This document shows positions 1 to 8,280 of a stretch of 64,000 bases of DNA, in pieces. This stretch comes from Flavobacterium paronense. Its GTDB lineage: Bacteria > Bacteroidota > Bacteroidia > Flavobacteriales > Flavobacteriaceae. Below the pieces are notes generated by a model. The model was not told where the DNA came from. It did not search any database and was given only the letters and a program-made list of their open reading frames with translations. Where the stretch lies: positions 1,922,001 to 1,986,000 of the forward strand of contig NZ_JAUFQN010000019.1 of the NCBI RefSeq assembly GCF_030409795.1, given 5' to 3'. The position numbers and the translations under genes are program-made. Each line of letters begins with the position of its first letter. The first letter of the stretch is position 1.

Positions 1-994
1 TTTTATAAGCACTTGCAAACATAGCTTGCAATCTTGGTCCAATAGACAACGCTTTAGGAACTACAATGGCTGGGTAATAATTGGCAATTTTTGCTTTCTC
101 GGCAACGAACTTCCCAGCAGATAATGTTGGTATTAAAAAGCAATTGTATTTTATCATCATGTCCATCGTAGTATCGCTCATTTCTGTGCCATGCTCTATA
201 GTTTTTACACCAGCTTTTATGGCTCGTTGCATTCCTTCATCGCCGTGAGCGTGTGCGGCTACTTTCATCCCATAGTCTTTGGCTGTGGCAACAATGGCAT
301 CCATTTCTTCTTGAGTGAATTGCGGATTAGTGCCACTTTTAGCAACGCTTAACACGCCGCCTGTAGCTGTTATCTTTATCCAATCGGCGCCATTTTTGTA
401 GCGTTGTCGTACAGCTTGTTTAGCATCTTCTATACTATTAACGACACCATCTTTTGGACCAGGATTTCCCATCAAGTCTTTTCTGTAACCGTTTGTTGGG
501 TCGGCATGGCCTCCTGTTGATGCCAAAGCTTTTTCGGCAGTAAAGATTCGTGGACCAATAACTTTGCCGGCATTTATGGCATTTCTAAGCGATACATTAA
601 CACCGCTTCCGCCTAAATCTCTGACCGTTGTAAAACCCGCCATAAGAGTATGCTTGGCAAAAACCTCAGCATTAAAAGCAATATCAGCATCATTCAAGGT
701 AAATTCTTCGATATAATGTGTTGGACTACTTTCTTCCTCTAAATGGACGTGCATATCAATCCAACCCGGCATAACCGTTTTGTTTTTGAGGTCAATAATT
801 TTGTCTGTTACATTGGTTGAATTAACAAAACCCTCTTCAATGCTCTTTATAGTTTTACCAGAAACTATTATGGTTTTATTAGTTAGTACTTTACCATTTT
901 TAGTATCTATTAATTTACCACAATGGATATAAGTATCTTGAGCTTGTGTAATTAGTACCGTTAATAGAATGGTGAAGAGGAATAGTTTTTTCAT
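1..994 (-). CDS. Exported metal-dependent amidohydrolase (C-terminus cut by window edge)
   Basis: The reading frame runs open from an ATG at 994 to the window edge, giving about 331 residues of a family usually near 430. It starts with a signal peptide (MKKLFLFTILLTVLITQAQ). Metal ligands of the amidohydrolase superfamily are visible: an HVH pair after MPGWIDM near residue 80, a probable carboxylated lysine in KITATGG, and histidines in AAHAHG and TIEHGT. The pattern is that of the imidazolonepropionase or Xaa-Pro dipeptidase-like branch, which often hydrolyses cyclic amides or peptides in the periplasm. The substrate cannot be read from sequence. The gene is 28 bp downstream of holA on the same strand. 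Confidence 0.9.
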   Translation of the reverse strand, partial: MKKLFLFTILLTVLITQAQDTYIHCGKLIDTKNGKVLTNKTIIVSGKTIKSIEEGFVNSTNVTDKIIDLKNKTVMPGWIDMHVHLEEESSPTHYIEEFTLNDADIAFNAEVFAKHTLMAGFTTVRDLGGSGVNVSLRNAINAGKVIGPRIFTAEKALASTGGHADPTNGYRKDLMGNPGPKDGVVNSIEDAKQAVRQRYKNGADWIKITATGGVLSVAKSGTNPQFTQEEMDAIVATAKDYGMKVAAHAHGDEGMQRAIKAGVKTIEHGTEMSDTTMDMMIKYNCFLIPTLSAGKFVAEKAKIANYYPAIVVPKALSIGPRLQAMFASAYK

Positions 995-1022
995 GTTTTT
1001 TGATTTTGATAAAGATAGAAAA

Positions 1023-2027
1023 TTAATTAAAAATACTCACCAACATTTCCTTTAGCAAATCGCCTTGAGGTAAAGCATTAGCTCCAACACCTTTGCTTTT
1101 TACATCAATATCGCGTAGTTTTCCAACAATGGCACTTACTTTTTTCATTGGATAATTATGTGCAGCAGTGATATAATCATTTACAAAAAATGGACTTACC
1201 CTTAATATTTTGGCAACGTTACTTGGCGATTTGTCTTTTAAACCATGATATTGAAGTAAAGCAGAAAAGAAACTGAATACCAATCCGTTGGTCATAACAA
1301 TTGGATTGTCTTTTTGGTTCTGTGCAAAATAATTGGCAATTTGATAGGCTTTGAATTGGTTTTTATCTCCGATGGCTTTTCGAAATTCAAACACATTAAA
1401 ATCTTTACTGAAGCCAATATTTTCTTCTATATGATTGGGTGTAATTGTGCTTCCTTTTGGCAAAATGATTTCCAGTTTGGTCAATTCGTTGGCAATCCTA
1501 CTCAAATCGTTTCCCAGAAACTCAACAAGCATTGCCATAGCTTTTGGTTCTATTCCATAACCTCTGCCTTGTAAAACGCGTTTAATCCACTCACCGACTT
1601 TGTTGTCATACATTTTTTTGCTTTCGTAGACCAAACCATGTTTTTCGAGCGTTTTTGTTACTTTCTTGCGTTTGTCAAGAGATTTATATTTGTAAGCAAA
1701 AACCAAAACCGTAGTAGGTTGTGGATTTTCAGCATATTTTTCTAATTGGTCAATTGTTCTAGATAATTCCTGTGCTTCTTTAACAATTACCACTTGACGT
1801 TCTGCCATCATTGGGTAACGTTTGGCATTCGCAACGATATCATCAATAGTAGTATCACGGCCATAAAGCACCATTTGGTTAAACCCTTTTTCATCTTCTG
1901 TTAAAAGATTATCTTCTAAATATTCCGTGATTCTATCAATATAATAAGGCTCTTCACCCATCAGAAAATAGATTGGCTTGATGTTTCCTGCTTTGATGTC
2001 GTTGATAATTTTTACTACTTCTTCCAA
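1023..2027 (-). CDS. holA: DNA polymerase III subunit delta
   Basis: This 334-residue protein matches the clamp-loader delta subunit, which opens the beta clamp during replication. It starts with the family-typical segment ending in PIYFLMGEEPYYID, and has the AAA+-like fold without a Walker A motif, as expected for delta. The start used is TTG at 2027, because the conserved N-terminus begins there and no ATG lies nearby. The gene is divergent from the HsdR-N gene at 2082, with only 54 bp between them. Confidence 0.93.
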   Translation of the reverse strand: MEEVVKIINDIKAGNIKPIYFLMGEEPYYIDRITEYLEDNLLTEDEKGFNQMVLYGRDTTIDDIVANAKRYPMMAERQVVIVKEAQELSRTIDQLEKYAENPQPTTVLVFAYKYKSLDKRKKVTKTLEKHGLVYESKKMYDNKVGEWIKRVLQGRGYGIEPKAMAMLVEFLGNDLSRIANELTKLEIILPKGSTITPNHIEENIGFSKDFNVFEFRKAIGDKNQFKAYQIANYFAQNQKDNPIVMTNGLVFSFFSALLQYHGLKDKSPSNVAKILRVSPFFVNDYITAAHNYPMKKVSAIVGKLRDIDVKSKGVGANALPQGDLLKEMLVSIFN

Positions 2028-2045
2028 AATAAGTTGATTCGGTTA

Positions 2046-2077
2046 TTTGGTTATTCGTTTAATTGATAATAGATTTG
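2046..2077 (+). promoter_or_regulatory. Bacteroidota-type promoter of the HsdR-N gene
   Basis: TTTG at 2046-2049 and TAGATTTG at 2070-2077 are 20 bp apart and fit the Bacteroidota -33/-7 consensus (TTTG and TAnnTTTG). The ATG at 2082 is only 4 bp beyond the -7 box, so the transcript is probably leaderless. The -33 box lies in a small direct repeat (GGTTATTTGGTTATTCG). Confidence 0.55.
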
Positions 2078-2081
2078 TTGG

Positions 2082-2531
2082 ATGCAAAAACTCAACTTTC
2101 CTTCCTATAACTTTCGCTTCAAAAATAGTGAAAATAAAGTGTCTATTTTTGATGACATCAGGAAAAAGTTTATCATTCTAACTCCCGAAGAATGGGTTCG
2201 TCAACATACAGTTCAATTTTTACTACAAGAGAAGAATTATCCAAAATCATATATTAATGTTGAGAAACTAATTAAAGTAAATGATATCAACAAACGCTAC
2301 GACGCTGTAGTTTTTCATCCCAATGGGGAACTATTTTTATTAGTAGAATGTAAAGCGCCAGAAGTAAAAATAACTCAGGAAACCTTCGACCAAATTGCAC
2401 GTTATAACCTGAAAATGAAAGCAAAATACCTAATGGTAACCAACGGACTAAATCATTACTTTTGTCAAATGGACTTTGAAAATGAGCAATATGTTTTTCT
2501 TGAAGAGCTACCAAATTTTATAAGCAAATAA
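2082..2531 (+). CDS. Solo type I restriction HsdR N-terminal-domain protein
   Basis: This 149-residue protein consists only of the domain found at the N-terminus of type I restriction subunit HsdR, a PD-(D/E)xK nuclease-like fold. Visible elements are RYDAVVF (the D of the motif) and LLVECKAP (the ExK motif) near residues 70-90. No helicase, HsdM or HsdS gene is nearby, so it is not part of a restriction system here. Standalone copies next to holA are common in flavobacteria, and their role is unknown. A glycosyltransferase gene starts 2 bp after its stop and is probably co-transcribed. Confidence 0.82.
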   Translation: MQKLNFPSYNFRFKNSENKVSIFDDIRKKFIILTPEEWVRQHTVQFLLQEKNYPKSYINVEKLIKVNDINKRYDAVVFHPNGELFLLVECKAPEVKITQETFDQIARYNLKMKAKYLMVTNGLNHYFCQMDFENEQYVFLEELPNFISK

Positions 2532-2533
2532 CA

Positions 2534-3523
2534 TTGAAGAAAATAGCCGTAGTCATATTAAACTGGAATGGAGCCAAATTGTTAGAGCAGTTTTTGCCTT
2601 CTGTTGTGGCGTATTCTGATGAAGCTAAAATATATGTGGCCGATAATGCATCAACAGATAATTCGATTGCGGTTGTAAAAGAAAAGTTTCCAACGATTAC
2701 TATTATAAAAAATGAGGGTAATTATGGTTTTGCTAAAGGATATAATTTAGCGTTGGAGAAAGTAGAAGAAGAATATTATGCATTAGTTAACTCCGATATT
2801 GAAGTTACTCAAAACTGGCTTGCTCCAATTCTTTCTATTTTTGAAAATCAACCTGAAATTGGAATCATTCAACCCAAAATTTTAGATTATAAAAACAAAG
2901 ACTACTTTGAATATGCTGGTGCTGCTGGAGGTTTCATTGATCAGTTTGGTTATCCTTTTTGTCGAGGACGCATTTTTGAAACAATAGAAAAAGACAATGG
3001 TCAATATGATGATGAGTTAGAAATTTTTTGGGCAAGTGGTGCTTGTTTTTTTATCAGAAAAGAAATTTATAGGAAACTAAATGGTTTTGATGCCGATTTC
3101 TTTGCCCATCAGGAAGAGATTGATTTGTGCTGGCGTGCTTTTAATTTGGGTTATAAAGCCAAATACACTTCGGTTTCTGTGGTTTATCATATTGGTGGTG
3201 CGACTTTAAATGAAAGCAATCCGAAGAAAACTTTCCTAAATTTCAGGAATTCATTATTGATGCTTACCAAAAATTTGCCCGAAAATAAGTTGGTTCCAAT
3301 TCTTTTTGTGCGTCTGATACTTGATGGAATTGCTGGAATTCAATTTATTTTTAAAGGAAAACTTATTCATTGCTGGGCAATTATCAAAGCACATCTCGCA
3401 TTTTATAGCATGATAAACAAAACGTTAAAAAAACGAAAAGGAGCTCAGTCTGATTCCTATTATTATTCTAAAAGTATTCTCTATAGCTACTTCATAAAAA
3501 ATACCACCGTTTTTAAAAAATAA
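2534..3523 (+). CDS. Family 2 glycosyltransferase
   Basis: This 329-residue GT2 (GT-A fold) enzyme transfers a sugar from a nucleotide donor, probably to a cell-surface glycan. The N-terminus VVILNWNGAKLLEQFLPS is typical of the rhamnosyltransferase-like branch. ALVNSDIE carries the metal-binding acidic motif. WASGACFFIRKEIY and EEIDLCWRA are the acceptor-side and catalytic motifs. The C-terminal 70 residues are hydrophobic and basic, suggesting membrane association. The start is TTG at 2534, 2 bp after the preceding stop. The acceptor is unknown. Confidence 0.9.
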   Translation: MKKIAVVILNWNGAKLLEQFLPSVVAYSDEAKIYVADNASTDNSIAVVKEKFPTITIIKNEGNYGFAKGYNLALEKVEEEYYALVNSDIEVTQNWLAPILSIFENQPEIGIIQPKILDYKNKDYFEYAGAAGGFIDQFGYPFCRGRIFETIEKDNGQYDDELEIFWASGACFFIRKEIYRKLNGFDADFFAHQEEIDLCWRAFNLGYKAKYTSVSVVYHIGGATLNESNPKKTFLNFRNSLLMLTKNLPENKLVPILFVRLILDGIAGIQFIFKGKLIHCWAIIKAHLAFYSMINKTLKKRKGAQSDSYYYSKSILYSYFIKNTTVFKK

Positions 3524-3575
3524 TTTTAACAAGAGTTTATCATTGTATTTGACTCTTTCAAACCTAAATTATCCT

Positions 3576-3583
3576 TACTTTTG
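3576..3583 (+). promoter_or_regulatory. -7 promoter box of the OmpA lipoprotein gene
   Basis: TACTTTTG matches TAnnTTTG and lies 24 bp before the ATG at 3608. A TTTG at 3548-3551 is present upstream, but the 24-bp spacing is longer than usual. Confidence 0.45.
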
Positions 3584-3607
3584 TTGAAATTTTAATTACC
3601 CTATCTT

Positions 3608-4444
3608 ATGAAAAAAGTAATTTTCGCACTTTCGCTAGTTGCCCTTACCCTAACCTCTTGTGGCACAAAGAAAAAAATTGCTGCTCTTGAAGCACAAAAC
3701 AAAGAATGTCAAGATTTATTGAATTCAACTACCGTTAAATTGAACTTATGTCTTTCTGAAAAAGACGCGCTTTCTAAACAAAATGATTACCTTAAACAAA
3801 ACAATTCAGATTTGATTAGTAATACAAAAGATTTGACTGTTTTAACTACAAAAGGTGCTCAAAACTTAGAAAAATCATTGGAAAGTTTAAAAGAAAAAGA
3901 TTTAAAAATTTCAAGACTTCAAGATGCTTTGACTAAAAAAGACAGCGTTACATTAGCCTTGGTTACTAGCTTAAAAAGCTCTGTTGGAATTTCTGATCCA
4001 GATATTGAAATCAATGTTGAAAAAGGTGTAGTTTTCATATCGATTGCTGATAAATTATTATTCAAGAGCGGAAGTTATGTTGTAAGTGACAGAGCTAAAG
4101 AAGTTTTAGGCAAAGTAGCTAAAGTAATCAATAGCCGTCCTACATTTGAATGTATGGTTGAAGGTCATACAGATAATGTCCCTTTTACAGGAAATGCAAT
4201 ATTACTTGACAACTGGGATTTGAGTGTAAAGCGTTCAACTGCTATTGTTAGAGTATTGACAAAAGATTTAGGTGTTAAACCATCTCAATTAATTGCAGCC
4301 GGAAGAAGTGAATTTATTCCATTAGTGGATAACAATTCTGCTGATAACAGAGCAAAAAACAGAAGAACACGTATTGTAGTTTTACCAAAAATTGATGAAT
4401 TCTACGATATGATTGAAAAAGAAATGAAAAATCAGAAGAAATAA
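3608..4444 (+). CDS. OmpA-family peptidoglycan-associated lipoprotein
   Basis: This 278-residue lipoprotein has a signal peptide ending in a lipobox (LTLTSC), with the acylated cysteine near residue 18. A coiled coil rich in Leu, Lys and Gln covers about residues 25-115. The C-terminal OmpA domain (about 150-270) contains VEGHTDNVPF and NRRTRIVVL, which bind meso-diaminopimelate in peptidoglycan. It probably tethers the outer membrane to the cell wall across the coiled-coil spacer. It is transcribed alone and ends at a shared terminator. Confidence 0.9.
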   Translation: MKKVIFALSLVALTLTSCGTKKKIAALEAQNKECQDLLNSTTVKLNLCLSEKDALSKQNDYLKQNNSDLISNTKDLTVLTTKGAQNLEKSLESLKEKDLKISRLQDALTKKDSVTLALVTSLKSSVGISDPDIEINVEKGVVFISIADKLLFKSGSYVVSDRAKEVLGKVAKVINSRPTFECMVEGHTDNVPFTGNAILLDNWDLSVKRSTAIVRVLTKDLGVKPSQLIAAGRSEFIPLVDNNSADNRAKNRRTRIVVLPKIDEFYDMIEKEMKNQKK

Positions 4445-4455
4445 TTTTTGAGAGA

Positions 4456-4475
4456 AAAGAAACAAGAAGCAAGAT
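4456..4475. repeat. Left copy of an AAGAAGCAAGA-type intergenic repeat
   Basis: AGAAACAAGAAGCAAGA lies just after the OmpA-like gene. The reverse complement occurs twice at 5239-5270, on the other side of tsaC. Confidence 0.5.
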
Positions 4476-4495
4476 CAAAGACTCTTATCTAAATA

Positions 4496-4525
4496 AAAAA
4501 CGTCCTAATTTATTGGGACGTTTTT
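4496..4525. terminator. Bidirectional terminator between ompA-like gene and tsaC
   Basis: The stem AAAAACGTCC/GGACGTTTTT surrounds a short AT loop, with A and T tracts on either side. It can therefore end transcripts from both convergent genes. Confidence 0.8.
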
Positions 4526-4557
4526 ATTTTATCTTGCTTTATTCTTCTATTTCCTTT

Positions 4558-5178
4558 CTAAAAAATATCAGTATCGCCTTTTCCTTCCCTAATGACTACT
4601 GGTTCGTATCCCGATAAATCAATAATCGTAGAACCAACATTATCACCATAACCACCATCAATGACTAAGTCAACAAAGTGTTGCCATTTTTCAAAAATCA
4701 ATTCCGGGTCAGTAGAATATTCTAATACTTCATCTTCATCGTGAATAGAGGTTGATACAATTGGGTTTCCTAATAGTTTTACAATTTCGAGTGCAATATT
4801 ATTATCCGGAATTCTAATTCCGACAGTTTTCTTTTTGCGGAATTCTTTTGGCAAATCATTGCTTCCAGGCAAAATAAAAGTATACGGTCCAGGCAAACTT
4901 CTTTTTAGAATTTTAAAAGTTGATGTATCTATTTGACGAACGTAATCAGACAAGTTGCTCAAATCACTACAAACAAAAGAAAAATTAGCTTTCTCAAGTT
5001 TGATTCCTTTGATTTTAGCAATACGTTCCAAAGCTTTGGTATTTGTAATATCGCAACCTAATCCATAAACAGTATCCGTTGGATATATTATCAAACCACC
5101 ATTGCGCAAAACATCCACAACCTTCTTGATAGCAGCTTCGCTTGGTTTGTCTTCGTATATTTTTATAAATTCGGCCAT
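4558..5178 (-). CDS. tsaC: L-threonylcarbamoyladenylate synthase
   Basis: This 206-residue YrdC/Sua5-domain protein makes threonylcarbamoyl-AMP from threonine, bicarbonate and ATP, the first step of the universal t6A37 tRNA modification. The motif YPTDTVYGLGCD near residue 33 binds nucleotide, and SVSTS-like ISTSIHD and the C-terminal VIREGKGD agree with the family. It lacks the Sua5 C-terminal domain, so it is the short TsaC form (the YciO branch is possible). It is flanked by inverted copies of a short repeat. Confidence 0.87.
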   Translation of the reverse strand: MAEFIKIYEDKPSEAAIKKVVDVLRNGGLIIYPTDTVYGLGCDITNTKALERIAKIKGIKLEKANFSFVCSDLSNLSDYVRQIDTSTFKILKRSLPGPYTFILPGSNDLPKEFRKKKTVGIRIPDNNIALEIVKLLGNPIVSTSIHDEDEVLEYSTDPELIFEKWQHFVDLVIDGGYGDNVGSTIIDLSGYEPVVIREGKGDTDIF

Positions 5179-5238
5179 AAATTAGAAAATAGATGAAAGA
5201 GAAAAGATAAAAGACTTGTCTCTATATAGTTATTTATT

Positions 5239-5270
5239 CTTGCTTCTTGTCTCTTGCTTCTTGTTTCTTA
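5239..5270. repeat. Right copies of the AAGAAGCAAGA-type repeat
   Basis: CTTGCTTCTTGT occurs at 5239-5250 and 5253-5264 and continues into TTTCTTA. It is the inverse of the copy at 4456-4475. The stop codon of uvrD (5268-5270) lies in this repeat. Confidence 0.55.
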
Positions 5271-7595
5271 TCCAATCACATCAAGCTTAGCAAATCTCAA
5301 AAGCAGCTTCTTAATTCCACCTACTTCAAATTTTATTTCTGCTTTTTTGTCTGCGCCTGTGCCTTCTAAACTAACAACTTCGCCTTTACCAAAGCGTTCG
5401 TGAATGACTACATTTCCAATTGTTAATTTACTATCAAACAAATTCGTGTTGTTACTCGGTGCATTCCCAATTGGTTTCAATTTACGAATATTTAAAGATG
5501 AAACCGGTTCATCACCATATTTCTTTGGTGGCATTCCGGCTGTTGGTTTGGCTAACCGCAATTTGGATTTATCAATATCACCAAAAATATCCAAATCTAT
5601 TGTTGGCTTGTATCGATAACCTGTGTCCAACGGATTGATATATTCTAAATATTCATCTTTTATTTCTTCGATAAAACGAGAAGGTTCGGCATCGGTTAAT
5701 TTACCCCAACGGTAACGCGATTGCGCATAAGTTAAATAGGCTTGATGTTCCGCTCGGGTTAAGGCAACATAAAACAATCTTCGCTCTTCTTCGAGTTCAC
5801 TTCTGGTATTCATACTCATGGCACTCGGAAACAAATCTTCTTCCATACCAACTACAAAAACATACGGAAACTCTAATCCTTTTGCCAAGTGAATCGTCAT
5901 CAAAGCCACTCTGTCATCATCGCCAGTATCTCGATCTAAATCAGTTGCCAATGCTACATCTTCCATGAATTCGGATAAAGCCCCACGCGCGCCATCAATT
6001 TCTCTTTGGCCTTCGATGAAGTCTTTGATACCGCCCATTAAGGTTTCTATGTTTTCAATACGGGCGATGCCTTCGGGAGTTCCGTCTTTTTTGAGTTCCT
6101 GGATTAAGCCTGTTTTTTTTGCTACATGCTCCGTTAAAACAAATGCATCCTGTTGTTCGTTGATGACTTGAAAACTCTTAATCATCGTCACAAAATCATC
6201 TATTTTTTGTTTGGTGCCCGAGTTTAATTTTAAATCAATCTTGTCGATATTTTCCATTACTTCAAAAATGGAACGCTTGTAATGATTAGCGGCAACCGTA
6301 AGTTTTTCAATAGTGGTGTCTCCAATACCACGAGCGGGATAATTAATTACACGAATCAATGCTTCTTCGTCTTTTGGATTTATTACCAATCGCAAATAGC
6401 ACAAAACATCTTTGATTTCCTTTCTTTGATAGAAAGACAAACCGCCATAAATTCGATACGGAATATCACGTTTACGTAGGGCGTCTTCCATGGCTCGAGA
6501 TTGTGCATTGGTACGATACAAAATCGCAAACTGACCGTTGATCATTTGATTGCGCATCTTTTGCTCAAAGATTTCACCAGCTACAAATCGGCCTTCTTCT
6601 CCATCAGTAACACTGCGATGTACTTTTATTTTAGCGCCATAATCATTGGCTGTCCAAACAACTTTATCGAGTTTGGTTTTATTCTTATCAATAATCGAAT
6701 TGGCTGCTTCAACAATGTTTTTGGTCGAGCGATAGTTTTGTTCTAATCGATAGGTCTTTACATTTTCATAATCCTTTTGGAAGTTCAGAATGTTATTGAT
6801 GTTGGCTCCACGAAAAGCATAGATACTTTGGGCATCATCACCAACGACACAAATGTTTTGAAATCTGTCGCTCAACGCACGCACAATCAAATACTGTGAA
6901 TGATTAGTATCTTGGTACTCATCAACCAAAATGTATCTAAAACGGTCTTGGTATTTGGCCAACACATCCGGAAAACGATTTAGGAGTTCGTTGGTTTTTA
7001 ATAACAAATCATCAAAATCCATTGCTCCAGCTTTGAAACATCTGTCTACATAATTGGCATAGATTTCACCCAATCTTGGCTTTTTACTCATGGCGTCCTG
7101 CTCTTGCAGTTCAGGATTGTTGAGATATGCTTTGACAGTAATTAATGAATTTTTATACGATGATATTCTGCTTAAAACCTGTTTCGGTTTATAAATATCT
7201 TTATCCAATTGCATTTCTTTGATAATGGCTGAAATGAGTCGGACACTATCTTGTGTATCGTAAATAGTAAAGTTTGACGGATAACCTAATTTATCGGCTT
7301 CACTTCTTAGGATTCTTGCGAACACTGAATGAAACGTTCCCATCCATAGATTTTTAGCTTCATTAGTTCCGACAATATCAGCGATACGTTTTTTCATTTC
7401 ACGTGCCGCCTTATTGGTAAAGGTTAATGCCAAAATATTAAACGCATCGACACCCAAACTCATCAAATAGGAAATACGAACCGTTAACACACGGGTTTTT
7501 CCTGAACCTGCTCCAGCGATAATAATCATTGGACCATCTTTCTGAAAAACGGGTTGTTGTTGGGCTTCGTTGAGTTGAGAAATGTAGTGTTGCAT
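5268..7595 (-). CDS. uvrD: UvrD/PcrA-type ATP-dependent DNA helicase
   Basis: This 775-residue superfamily 1A 3'-5' helicase acts in nucleotide excision repair, mismatch repair and replication-fork maintenance. All motifs are intact: Walker A AGAGSGKT (about residue 28), Ia LTFTNKAAREM, II VDEYQDTN (about 225), III VGDDAQSIYAFRGA, IV LEQNYRST, V MTIHLAKGLEFPYVF and VI RRLFYVALTRAE. The C-terminus has the Tudor-like module around ERFGKGEVVSLEG that docks PcrA and UvrD onto RNA polymerase. Its stop codon lies in a repeat. Confidence 0.95.
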   Translation of the reverse strand: MQHYISQLNEAQQQPVFQKDGPMIIIAGAGSGKTRVLTVRISYLMSLGVDAFNILALTFTNKAAREMKKRIADIVGTNEAKNLWMGTFHSVFARILRSEADKLGYPSNFTIYDTQDSVRLISAIIKEMQLDKDIYKPKQVLSRISSYKNSLITVKAYLNNPELQEQDAMSKKPRLGEIYANYVDRCFKAGAMDFDDLLLKTNELLNRFPDVLAKYQDRFRYILVDEYQDTNHSQYLIVRALSDRFQNICVVGDDAQSIYAFRGANINNILNFQKDYENVKTYRLEQNYRSTKNIVEAANSIIDKNKTKLDKVVWTANDYGAKIKVHRSVTDGEEGRFVAGEIFEQKMRNQMINGQFAILYRTNAQSRAMEDALRKRDIPYRIYGGLSFYQRKEIKDVLCYLRLVINPKDEEALIRVINYPARGIGDTTIEKLTVAANHYKRSIFEVMENIDKIDLKLNSGTKQKIDDFVTMIKSFQVINEQQDAFVLTEHVAKKTGLIQELKKDGTPEGIARIENIETLMGGIKDFIEGQREIDGARGALSEFMEDVALATDLDRDTGDDDRVALMTIHLAKGLEFPYVFVVGMEEDLFPSAMSMNTRSELEEERRLFYVALTRAEHQAYLTYAQSRYRWGKLTDAEPSRFIEEIKDEYLEYINPLDTGYRYKPTIDLDIFGDIDKSKLRLAKPTAGMPPKKYGDEPVSSLNIRKLKPIGNAPSNNTNLFDSKLTIGNVVIHERFGKGEVVSLEGTGADKKAEIKFEVGGIKKLLLRFAKLDVIG

Positions 7596-7686
7596 TTTTT
7601 AAAAGTCGCTGAAGTTTTAAAATCTTCGTCAACAAATTTAATGTTACTAAACGTGAAAAGCAATAGACTTTTATGGGTATTTCTAT

Positions 7687-7694
7687 TATATTTG
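7687..7694 (+). promoter_or_regulatory. -7 promoter box deciding the start of the next gene
   Basis: TATATTTG matches TAnnTTTG. Transcription would begin near 7700, so the in-frame ATG at 7673 lies upstream of the transcript. The ATG at 7721 is the likelier start. Confidence 0.55.
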
Positions 7695-7720
7695 TGAACA
7701 ATTTTAGATATAATTTAGCT

Positions 7721-8245
7721 ATGAATTCAGATAAAATAATAGAATTACTGATGTATGCTGTTCCTTCACTGATTACAGGTGGTGTAGCATATTATTTGTT
7801 TGATAATTACTTTAAAGACCAACAAAATACCAGACGTTGGTTGTTACAAAGAGAGAATCAGAAACATTCGTTGCCTTTGCGTTTGCAGGCGTATGAAAGA
7901 TTGGCTTTGTTTTTAGAGCGCATTAATCCGGCGAAGTTGCTGATTAGAGTAGCTCCTTTGAGTGATGACAAAGTTGATTATCAAAATCTTTTGATTCATC
8001 ATATTGAACAGGAATACGAGCACAACATTACGCAACAAATATATATTACTAACGAGCTTTGGACGATGCTTTTGACTGCTAAAAACACCATCATTCAAAA
8101 TATCAGAAAGACTACTTTGGATGAGACTGTTACCACTGCAGATCAGTTAAGGGAAAAGATTTTAAGCAATCTACTCGACGGACAATCAGCTACTACAGTT
8201 GCACTTAGTTATTTAAAAAATGAAGTCGCTGAAGTTTTAGGATAA
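7721..8245 (+). CDS. Conserved flavobacterial membrane-anchored protein (DUF7935-like)
   Basis: This 174-residue protein has one N-terminal membrane segment (about residues 8-27, YAVPSLITGGVAYYLF) and a helical, charged cytoplasmic region. The region includes LPLRLQAYERLALFLERI, typical of a conserved Bacteroidota family of unknown function. An in-frame start at 7673 would add 16 residues but overlaps the promoter box, so 7721 was chosen. It is divergent from uvrD and ends at a strong terminator shared with dsbD. Confidence 0.8.
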   Translation: MNSDKIIELLMYAVPSLITGGVAYYLFDNYFKDQQNTRRWLLQRENQKHSLPLRLQAYERLALFLERINPAKLLIRVAPLSDDKVDYQNLLIHHIEQEYEHNITQQIYITNELWTMLLTAKNTIIQNIRKTTLDETVTTADQLREKILSNLLDGQSATTVALSYLKNEVAEVLG

Positions 8246-8246
8246 A

Positions 8247-8280
8247 AAAAATCCTTCTCAGTTGAGAAGGATTTTTTGTT
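8247..8280. terminator. Bidirectional terminator between the DUF7935-like gene and dsbD
   Basis: The 11-bp stem AATCCTTCTCA/TGAGAAGGATT (8250-8272) is flanked by A and T runs and serves the two convergent genes. Confidence 0.85.

Noticed and set aside
2082..2531. Remnant of a type I restriction system
   Set aside because: No hsdM, hsdS or helicase remnants flank it, and the protein is complete as a small family member.
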